IMG/VR virus record: IMGVR_UViG_3300031594_000012
Span: 1-27,020 of that record
DNA from: a virus
Direction: 5' to 3' (one strand)
DNA length: 27,020 nt
In this document: positions 21,441-27,020 of the stretch, in pieces
Numbering within the stretch: the stretch's first letter is position 1
Layout: each line of letters opens with the position of its first letter
The notes under the pieces: model-generated
The model's input: the letters and a program-made list of their open reading frames with translations, nothing else
Told to the model about the DNA's origin: nothing
Databases searched by the model: none
Made by a program: the position numbers and the translations under genes

Positions 21441-23326
21441 TATGCAAACCTTTGTGATGTTGTAAATGCAGACTCAAATGGAGATGTTAAAAAATCTTCT
21501 ATGTCTACTTCTTGTTCTGGTTGGTTAAGTGGGCCAAACTCTGTTAGCTCTATCTTGTTCTTAAACTTGAATAGTTCGTTTTCAAATATCTTACCTGTTG
21601 TAGCTGTAGGGGCAGGTGCGCCTGAAAGAAGCATACCCATACCCATGCCTAAACTTGGCAGGTTGAAGTTAGGTAAGTCAATGCTAGGTAAGTCAATGCT
21701 AGGTAAGTCTATGTCAGGAGTACTAAAGGGTGACTGTATATCGTATAAGCCTTCATCTAGCTTAGTCAGTTCTCTTCTAGCTGCTGTATCTGCTTCCGAC
21801 AGTACTTCTCTAATGGCTGTGTCTGCTGCTGATAAAGCATCGCCCGCAGGTCTGAAGACAGCATCATCTAAGTCTTTAGCTATTTCTCTTACAGGTTGTA
21901 TAACAGCATCATCTATTGCACTACCACCTGCTCTAACTAAGTCTTCTGCTGTTCTGCCTGCTTGTCTAATGGCGCTAGTGTCTATATCTGGGACAGACTC
22001 TTTAACAAACTTAGCAACTGCTGTAGCTGCTGTACCTATGGGTCTGACAATATCTCTAACTACATCCTCAATTCCTGCAAAAGAAATATCTGATTCAGGC
22101 ATATTAAAGAGATTTTTTAAACCACCTTCTCTAGCATAATCAACAAAGCCATAAGCAAGGGCATCGTCAAACTCTTCACCTGCCGCTACTTTCTCAACAG
22201 TCTTTTGAAGACCTGCTTCAAATGCGGCAGCAGGGATACCAACTTTAGCCAAAGCTTCTGAGGTAACACCTGCTTTGTTTAATCCTCCTTTAATAAGGTC
22301 TCCACCATATATAGAGACAAGAGCAGACTTAGGATCACCTGTGGCCGCTGCTGTTAACAAGCCTACTGATTGGTTATATGAAAGAGTTTTGCCTGCAAGG
22401 GTAAGCCCTTTGCCCGCTAGAGCAGCGTTTTCAGCTATTGGGCCTGCCATTACTCCTCCCGATTGAGCAGCTACCTCACCTATCTTCTGAGCTTCAGCGG
22501 CAGTAGCGGGTGCTTGCAACATGCCCAAACCTTTTGCAGCGGACACGCCCGCACTTAGGTAATCTGTACCGTGGAGTGTCTGACCGTTAGCAGCTTTAGC
22601 GGCAGTCAAGACAGCCGTGCCAAAAGGAACAAAGTTAGCAGCTATGTTAACTACGGGGTTGTTTATTATGTCTTGAAAAAAAGAGGTGCTTGTATCTATA
22701 TAAACTGTTGAATACGTACCTACTGGGCCTTGGTCTTGCCAGATACCGTCACGAACTCTTCCGTGTAAAGCATCATTGTTTCTATCGTTTCCTCCTGTTA
22801 AATGATAAGTAACACCATCTCTTTCTTGGGTTAGAGGTATGTTGTTATCTTTAACATAAGTGTTTAACGCATCTTTTGAGGCGTTTGTTCCTAAAGCCCT
22901 AGGGCCAGAAAGCCCAGACCTTAAATAGTCGCTTGGGTCAAACTGAGTAAGCCCGTATTTATTTGTTGTGTCTTGGTATTGGGTGTCTAACCCTCCAAGA
23001 AAACTTGCAAACCCGCCAAGAGCTTCTTCGGTTGTGTCATACACAGCACCGGAATCAAAAGTTATATCAGACTGATTTGGAAGCTCATGTGAACTAACAC
23101 TGGAGCCTACGCCTTTCTGCCCTGCTTCCCAGATTCCTTCAGCTTTTTGTTTATCAGCTAGAGCTTGGGAGTTTGCAGCAGCTTGCTTTTGTGTTATAGG
23201 TTGTGCGGCTACAGGTGCAGCAGTAGGTTTGACTAAAGCTACAGGCGTAGGAGCAAAAGGATCAGGCTCGTCAAAGGAGCTACCTAAAGAAGCAAACTGT
23301 TCAGGATCAAAACTAAAGTTAAACAT
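21440..23326 (-). CDS. Large virion-type protein with IDLPS repeats, 628 aa
   Basis: The 628-residue protein has a Pro/Ala-rich N-terminus (FAPTPVALVKPTAAPVAAQP), a possibly structured segment around 100-220 (YGLTQFDPSDYLRSG; GVTYHLTGGNDRNNDALHGRVRDGIWQDQG), an Ala/Gly-rich helical middle (about 220-510) and a C-terminal linker with the tandem repeats IDLPSIDLPSIDLPNFNLPS at about 537-556, ending in an acidic tail. The alternation of disordered, helical and repeat regions resembles structural or ejection proteins. There is no enzymatic motif. It lies between the 3TM holin-like gene and the tail tubular A-like gene, overlapping both by a few bases. I do not recognise a family. Confidence 0.6.
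   Translation of the reverse strand: MFNFSFDPEQFASLGSSFDEPDPFAPTPVALVKPTAAPVAAQPITQKQAAANSQALADKQKAEGIWEAGQKGVGSSVSSHELPNQSDITFDSGAVYDTTEEALGGFASFLGGLDTQYQDTTNKYGLTQFDPSDYLRSGLSGPRALGTNASKDALNTYVKDNNIPLTQERDGVTYHLTGGNDRNNDALHGRVRDGIWQDQGPVGTYSTVYIDTSTSFFQDIINNPVVNIAANFVPFGTAVLTAAKAANGQTLHGTDYLSAGVSAAKGLGMLQAPATAAEAQKIGEVAAQSGGVMAGPIAENAALAGKGLTLAGKTLSYNQSVGLLTAAATGDPKSALVSIYGGDLIKGGLNKAGVTSEALAKVGIPAAAFEAGLQKTVEKVAAGEEFDDALAYGFVDYAREGGLKNLFNMPESDISFAGIEDVVRDIVRPIGTAATAVAKFVKESVPDIDTSAIRQAGRTAEDLVRAGGSAIDDAVIQPVREIAKDLDDAVFRPAGDALSAADTAIREVLSEADTAARRELTKLDEGLYDIQSPFSTPDIDLPSIDLPSIDLPNFNLPSLGMGMGMLLSGAPAPTATTGKIFENELFKFKNKIELTEFGPLNQPEQEVDIEDFLTSPFESAFTTSQRFA
21671..21715 (-). repeat. 15-bp tandem repeat encoding IDLPS
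   Basis: Three head-to-tail units of 15 bases (AGGTAAGTCAATGCT twice, exactly, then a copy with three changes) lie within the 628-aa gene and encode (S)IDLP on the minus strand. Near-identical units point to recent slippage or duplication, and the number of units may vary between relatives. Confidence 0.8.
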
Positions 23327-23709
23327 TACTTATCCCTCGCCACTGCTTTTGTTTTCTCTACTGTTCGCATAGCACCTAGTCCTAACATACCCATCAAGAC
23401 AGTTGTAAGCAAGGAGCTATCAACAGGAGGTACTGTAAACCAGATGCCTAAGATTGGTGAGAGGATGGTAGAGTAGAATAAAGACAGCCCACATATCCAA
23501 CCAATAGCAGGTCTCCATCCACTGACAAACAAAGACTTATGTGCTGCTTCTACCTTGTTGACTTCTAGTTGACCCTTGGCTAGTTCTTGAGCATGCTTCT
23601 CTGCCATAGTCGCTAGTTCAAAGGCAATGGCATTCTTTTGATCTTTATCTTCAATAAACTTATCTAAAAGTCCTGTCACTGGGCCAATCAAACTAGTTAA
23701 AATACTCAT
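23326..23709 (-). CDS. GTA-type three-helix holin-like protein
   Basis: 127 residues: an amphipathic N-terminal helix (SILTSLIGPVTGLLDKFI), a charged helix (EHKA..ELAKGQLEVNKVEAA), then KSLFVSGWRPAIGWICGLSLFY with membrane helices at about 66-91 and 98-114, and a basic tail. The SxWRPxxGWxCGLxLFY pattern is the signature I associate with the 3TM holin family first described for gene transfer agents. Such proteins open the inner membrane for lysis. A strong promoter overlaps the start (the -10 ends two bases before ATG), and no clear ribosome binding site is seen, so full-length translation must come from read-through mRNA or from another start. Confidence 0.75.
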   Translation of the reverse strand: MSILTSLIGPVTGLLDKFIEDKDQKNAIAFELATMAEKHAQELAKGQLEVNKVEAAHKSLFVSGWRPAIGWICGLSLFYSTILSPILGIWFTVPPVDSSLLTTVLMGMLGLGAMRTVEKTKAVARDK

Positions 23710-23711
23710 TT

Positions 23712-23740
23712 ATTATACACCATTTCTAGTCAAAAGTCAA
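23712..23740 (-). promoter_or_regulatory. Near-consensus leftward promoter abutting a start codon
   Basis: On the minus strand, TTGACT (23735-23740) and TATAAT (23712-23717) have a 17-base spacer: 5/6 and 6/6 matches. The first ten bases TTGACTTTTG equal those of the promoter at 63-91. The -10 ends two bases before ATG 23709, so the expected start of transcription falls inside the gene. It probably serves the tail and ejection genes downstream. Confidence 0.7.
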
Positions 23741-23802
23741 GGTAAATCTTTGTAACGTGCAGTGAAGTGTTGAGTGGTGTCACTTTATGGCGCATATAAA
23801 TG

Positions 23803-23964
23803 CTACCGTTTAGTCAGCTTCTGCACCGTGTCTGACTCGTAGATGCGTAGACCTAGCCACACTATAGTAAACAAGGAAGCTACTGGGGGCAACCATGCTG
23901 CTAGTGTCGCTAGGGCTGTCGATGCTGCTGCTACATCCATCATGTCTTTGCTTGCTTCGTCCAT
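23803..23964 (-). CDS. Small holin-like membrane protein, 53 aa
   Basis: The 53-residue product starts MDEASKDMMDVAAASTALATLAAWLPPVASLFTIVWLGLRIYESDTVQKLTKR. It has an Ala-rich helix (about 10-24), a PP kink and a second hydrophobic helix (about 28-42), ending in a charged tail. The LPPVAxLxTxVWLxLRIYExxTVQ pattern is one I link with small class II-type phage holins. The ATG lies just after the stop of the 148-aa gene with GGGAAG upstream. It sits beside the 3TM holin-like gene, so two membrane proteins with probable lysis roles are adjacent. A 93-base gap carrying the promoter follows. Confidence 0.75.
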   Translation of the reverse strand: MDEASKDMMDVAAASTALATLAAWLPPVASLFTIVWLGLRIYESDTVQKLTKR

Positions 23965-23965
23965 G

Positions 23966-24412
23966 TTATCTTCCCAGTATTGTTAGTATTAAATATACTG
24001 CTGATCCAAGGACTGGTATAGCCACAAGCGCAGTACAGATTATAGTAAAGAACTCTATTACGTGTTGCTTGTGTTTAGCACTAGCGTATTGCTTGTCTTT
24101 CTCTTCCTGCGCCCTAGCTCTCTTACAATCTGATTGGAAATGGAGCCAATCGTCATACATGTTAGCTCGTCCTGCGTAGATCATAATCTCACGTAGCTCA
24201 GTCTCCTGCTCCTTGATGGACTCAAGAGCCATGAATGCTTCCATGTCGCTCTTGTTTCCACCGTTCTTAGCCTTCTTTGCTATCGTGCTTTTGGAGTCAA
24301 AGTAGCTTGTAACCTGAGTAGCCACACTGTGCAGTTCTTGACCGTTGCTAATAGCGTTCTTTATTACACCAAATGCTGCGTTAGCAATTGCAATCTCTGC
24401 AAGCATGGTCAT
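23966..24412 (-). CDS. Conserved phage protein with C-terminal membrane anchor, 148 aa
   Basis: 148 residues: LAEIAIANAAFGVIKNAISNGQELHSVATQVTSYFDSKSTIAKKAKNGGNKSDMEAFMALESIKEQETELREIMIYAGRANMYDDWLHFQSDCKRAR, then a Lys/Gln-rich coil and one hydrophobic helix (about 119-145). The EIAxANAAFxVIK...GNKSDxEAFMALExIKEQExELxExMIYAGR pattern is recurrent in marine T7- and T4-like phages with no proven function. A cytoplasmic coiled body with a C-terminal anchor and the location beside holin-like genes would fit a lysis or spanin-type role, but no typical spanin signal is present. AGGAG lies before ATG. Confidence 0.75.
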   Translation of the reverse strand: MTMLAEIAIANAAFGVIKNAISNGQELHSVATQVTSYFDSKSTIAKKAKNGGNKSDMEAFMALESIKEQETELREIMIYAGRANMYDDWLHFQSDCKRARAQEEKDKQYASAKHKQHVIEFFTIICTALVAIPVLGSAVYLILTILGR

Positions 24413-24427
24413 CTCCTTTACTTGTTA

Positions 24428-24673
24428 TTAGCTTGCGGTATAGCCGTTGCCTGAGACTATGGCGGCATTTGTGGCTGTCATGTCTTCACTGCCCCAATCG
24501 TCCTTGGCTACCATAAGCTCTAGGTGCTGAGTGTTTCTATCTACACAGCCTTGGCGTTCTTCGGCATCATCGTCAGCCATGCAGTTACCTGCGATTACGT
24601 CTGTAATCAAAGCTACGCTGTCGCCCATTGCTGAGTAGTCTTGTGCCAGTTCTTCTGTAGTGCGAGGTTCCAT
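24428..24673 (-). CDS. Small conserved protein after the fibre, 81 aa
   Basis: The 81-residue acidic, mostly helical protein: EPRTTEELAQDYSAMGDSVALITDVIAG, then QGCVDRNTQHLELMVAKDDWGSEDMTATNAAIVSG. The C-terminal pattern RNxxHLELMVAKDxWxxEDMTAxNAAIxxG is very common in short proteins encoded right after tail fibre genes in marine podoviruses. Two cysteines (GNCMADD, QGCVDRN) flank a loop. The family has no assigned function; association with fibre assembly is inferred from position. AAGGA precedes ATG 24673, six bases after the fibre stop. Confidence 0.75.
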   Translation of the reverse strand: MEPRTTEELAQDYSAMGDSVALITDVIAGNCMADDDAEERQGCVDRNTQHLELMVAKDDWGSEDMTATNAAIVSGNGYTAS

Positions 24674-24678
24674 TTCGT

Positions 24679-26925
24679 TTATCCTTCTAAGGTTGTGATA
24701 CGAGCGAGTGCTGCGTCTAGTTGTGTTGAGAGTTCTTGTATTGCGTTAATCATGTACCATGTTAAATTATCCGCATTAACTGAAAGCACTCCTGTATTTT
24801 GTTCAGTAACACAGGAAGGAAGCACTGCTTGAATTTCTTGAGCAATTAAACCTAACTGAACGCCTTGAATATCAATAACATCTGTTGAAGCAAGTTCAGT
24901 AACTTCATCTTCAGTGCGGTACTCAAAGTTACGGACTTGCAGTTGGTTTATTTTTTCAAGGCCAACTGTGTTGTCAACAATGTTTTTCTTTAGCCTTCGG
25001 TCAGAAGTTTGCGACCACGCTGATGCGTTATTACCTTGAAAAGTACCACCACCTCCTGCATTTATATAACCTGTGGCCTGCCCTTTACTGACTGAATTAT
25101 AGCCAATCACTATTTCGTTGTTATTACCAACTGCGCTTCCCCTCGCACTATTTCCAAGCATAATAGCATTTGCGCCAGTAGTTGTAGTCCCTCCTGCTGA
25201 CCTACCAACAAAAACCGCACTGCCTCCAGTAGTAAGCGCAGCACCTGCTCCCCAACCTAATAGGGTATTGTCTGATCCGGTAGTTATTGCGGTTCCTGCG
25301 ATGTTCCCAAATGCTGAGTTTTCGTGGCCGGTGGTGTTTGCTTCTAATGCTCGTCTTCCCACTGCTGTGTTGTTAGATGCTGTGGTGTTAGCTTCTAAGG
25401 CTTGATCACCTATAGCAACATTACTAGAGCCAGTTGTGTTTGCCCCTAAAGTCGCATAACCCAACGCTGTATTAGCATCTCCTGTTGTATTAGCGTCTAG
25501 CGAAACACCGCCCAGTGCTGTGTTCTGTGTACCTGTGGTGTTTGCTCCTAAAGCACTTGTGCCAACCGCTGTGTTGTTAGCCGCTGTTGTATTTGCGCCT
25601 AAAGCACTTGTACCTACTGCTACGTTATCTCCACCAGTAGTGTTTGCGTCCATAGCGTCTCCACCGATTGCTACGTTCTGCTGTCCTGTGGTGGTTGCTC
25701 CTAAAGTGTTATAGCCTATCCCTACGTTGTACGCCGCAGTAGTGTTTGATTGCAGTGCGTAGGCTCCAAGACCAACATTCTGTGCGCCTGTGGTGTTTGC
25801 GGTTAAAGCATTGTAACCAAGAGCAGTGTTATTAGCCGCTGTGGTGTTTGCGTCTAAAGCTAACGACCCCACTGCTACGTTTGAAGCGCCTGTGGTATTT
25901 GCGGCTAAAGCAGAATAACCCACTGCTGTATTACTTATGGCGGTGGTATTTGCGCTTAAAGCTGATGCTCCAACAGCTACGTTGTAGTATCCCGTGGTAT
26001 TTGCATCAGCAGCAAGACCACCAATGAAGGTATTGTGTGTGCCTGTGGTTACTGCGTTACCTGCAAAGTAACCCACTGCTGTATTATAAGTATCTGTAGC
26101 AGATGTAAAGTTTTGACCAACTAAAGTGCCTCTACCAAGAGCAGTTGATTTATTGCCTTTCGTGTCTGAGCCTAAAGAACCAAATCCTAGCACTACATTA
26201 TCTGTTCCAGTATTTAGCGCATCTCCCGCAAGACCACCGATGAGGGTGTTTTGAGTGCCTGTGGTGACTGACTCACCTGCTCCGTGTCCCACAGCTACGT
26301 TATACATATCTGTTGCACTAGCAGGATTCTGAACCTGTAAAGCGGCTCTACCTATTGCTACGCTTTTGCTTCCCAATACGTTAGTAATTAAGGTGCTGAA
26401 CCCTAAAGCAGTGTTTCCACTGGCTGTAGTAACTGCTTTCCCTGAATCGTACCCTATAAATGTATTCTCATCACCCGTAGTAATCGCAGTACCTGCTTCA
26501 TCACCTACGACAGTATTATAATTACCACCGCTTGCAATCGAGTTACCTGCGTTGACACCTGCGCGGAAGTTGCTTGTTCCTGCTGAAGCCGTGATTAAAT
26601 CTGCGCCATTTGCAAGCGTTACGTCTGCCGCAAAGTTTGCTGCACCGTCTACGTCTATGACATCTAGGTTCGATGTGCCGTCTACGTCTATATCTCCAGA
26701 GATGTCTAGGCTTGTAGCTGTTAGGACTCCTGTGACTCCCAGAGTACTCGCCATTGTCACAGCGCCCAGAGGATTAGTACCTAGCTCGACAATAGCACCT
26801 GAAGCATTCTCAGTATACAAACGCTTGTCCGTGACGTTAACCGCTAACTCGCCTTGGACAAGATCACTTGCAGAAGGTGCGCTACCGCCAGTACTGCTAT
26901 TCTTTGTTACTATTTTTGTTGCCAT
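24679..26925 (-). CDS. Tail fibre with repeat shaft and S74 self-cleaving chaperone
   Basis: 748 residues. N-terminal adaptor: KIVTKNSSTGGSAPSASDLVQGELAVNVTDKRLYTENASGAIVELG (5-50), typical of marine fibres. A short connecting domain follows (about 51-130). The shaft is built first from three 72-residue modules beginning at N137, N209 and N281, then from fourteen 17-residue units (304-541) of the form xALxANTTxxxNxAVGx, resembling the left-handed beta-roll of YadA-like heads. C-terminal S74 chaperone: SDRRLKKNI with the S641/K646 dyad, QLGLIAQEIQAVLP and a coiled tail. Such chaperones trimerise the fibre, then cut themselves off before the Ser. It would bind the host surface. No sign of a diversity-generating system is seen. 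Confidence 0.88.
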   Translation of the reverse strand: MATKIVTKNSSTGGSAPSASDLVQGELAVNVTDKRLYTENASGAIVELGTNPLGAVTMASTLGVTGVLTATSLDISGDIDVDGTSNLDVIDVDGAANFAADVTLANGADLITASAGTSNFRAGVNAGNSIASGGNYNTVVGDEAGTAITTGDENTFIGYDSGKAVTTASGNTALGFSTLITNVLGSKSVAIGRAALQVQNPASATDMYNVAVGHGAGESVTTGTQNTLIGGLAGDALNTGTDNVVLGFGSLGSDTKGNKSTALGRGTLVGQNFTSATDTYNTAVGYFAGNAVTTGTHNTFIGGLAADANTTGYYNVAVGASALSANTTAISNTAVGYSALAANTTGASNVAVGSLALDANTTAANNTALGYNALTANTTGAQNVGLGAYALQSNTTAAYNVGIGYNTLGATTTGQQNVAIGGDAMDANTTGGDNVAVGTSALGANTTAANNTAVGTSALGANTTGTQNTALGGVSLDANTTGDANTALGYATLGANTTGSSNVAIGDQALEANTTASNNTAVGRRALEANTTGHENSAFGNIAGTAITTGSDNTLLGWGAGAALTTGGSAVFVGRSAGGTTTTGANAIMLGNSARGSAVGNNNEIVIGYNSVSKGQATGYINAGGGGTFQGNNASAWSQTSDRRLKKNIVDNTVGLEKINQLQVRNFEYRTEDEVTELASTDVIDIQGVQLGLIAQEIQAVLPSCVTEQNTGVLSVNADNLTWYMINAIQELSTQLDAALARITTLEG
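25303..26016 (-). repeat. Fourteen 51-bp units encoding the fibre shaft
   Basis: The stretch encodes 14 consecutive 17-residue units, each with the core (A/S)NTT(G/A)xxNxAxG; one copy reads ATTTG. Units differ in the residues preceding the core and at positions 10-11, which would lie on the same exposed edge of a beta-roll. DNA identity between units is moderate, so the array is not recent slippage throughout. Confidence 0.85.
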
Positions 26926-26937
26926 TTTTATATACCT

Positions 26938-27020
26938 TTAGTAAGTGCCACCTAGTAGCGTACCTGAAGTCATGTTGTCTGCGTTTAAAGTAGAGTTAGA
27001 TTGTAAAGCTGAGTCTGCCT
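26938..27020 (-). CDS. C-terminus of a fibre-like protein (cut by window edge)
   Basis: Only the last 26 residues are visible: ADSALQSNSTLNADNMTSGTLLGGTY. The gene runs into the window from the right and ends 12 bases before the tail fibre start. Its end (TLNADNMTSGTLLGGTY) closely resembles the end of the 77-aa protein at 19027-19260 (TLTADTITGGAY), suggesting the same small fibre-associated class or a longer fibre ending alike. AAAGG in the gap serves the tail fibre gene. Confidence 0.65.
   Translation of the reverse strand, partial: ADSALQSNSTLNADNMTSGTLLGGTY

Noticed and set aside
25118-25714. Antisense open frames in the tail fibre
   Set aside because: Their regular Val/Ala/Pro-rich sequence simply mirrors the 51-bp shaft repeats on the opposite strand.
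25303-26016. CRISPR-like or diversity-generating interpretation of the regular repeats
   Set aside because: The units are in-frame coding repeats with no spacers, no reverse transcriptase and no template repeat visible. They are explained by the beta-roll shaft.
1-27020. tRNA genes, integrase, repressor or attachment sites
   Set aside because: None was recognised on reading both strands. A weak tRNA cannot be fully excluded without a covariance-model search.

Overview
This window looks like part of a lytic, marine-type podovirus of the T7 supergroup. It carries a T7-style replication set: an ssDNA-binding protein, a fused primase-helicase, a family A DNA polymerase and T7-type endonuclease I. 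To these it adds a Cas4/RecB-like exonuclease, a GIY-YIG nuclease, a MazG-like enzyme and an adenosylcobalamin-dependent (class II) ribonucleotide reductase. No phage RNA polymerase, integrase or repressor is visible, and three near-consensus sigma70 promoters are present, so transcription probably relies on host RNA polymerase. From memory, this combination fits the SIO1/VpV262/cobavirus-like marine podoviruses. The exact relative and the host cannot be fixed from sequence alone.

Layout. Bases 1-683 hold no convincing gene but are unusually rich in signals: an AT-rich block with a leftward promoter, four perfect DnaA boxes, a 16-bp palindrome one base away from a chromosomal parS variant, four iteron-like 10-mers and a probable rightward promoter. 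Bases 684-3983 (+) are a tightly overlapping run of 16 very small early genes (35-120 aa), mostly of unknown function, including small membrane proteins, two CxxC/CxxC zinc-ribbon proteins and a MazG-like protein. A perfect-consensus promoter at 3961-3989 then opens the replication and nucleotide module at 4111-11978 (+). This module ends at a strong hairpin terminator at 12022-12047.

From 12046 to the right edge everything is on the minus strand. Read in transcription order (right to left) it holds the end of one fibre-like gene, a large repeat-built tail fibre with an S74 self-cleaving chaperone, two small conserved genes, two holin-like membrane proteins and a 628-aa virion-type protein. 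Then come the tail tubular A-like and nozzle (tubular B)-like proteins, a 77-aa fibre-associated protein and four large genes that probably encode internal/ejection proteins. Terminase, portal, capsid and endolysin are not in the window.

The point of greatest interest is 1-560. It resembles a miniature bacterial origin (AT-rich element, DnaA boxes, parS-like site, iterons) flanked by divergent promoters, and the opposing transcription arms meet at a terminator at 12.0 kb. If the genome is circular or circularly permuted, this would be a chromosome-like layout in a phage whose replication proteins otherwise look T7-like.
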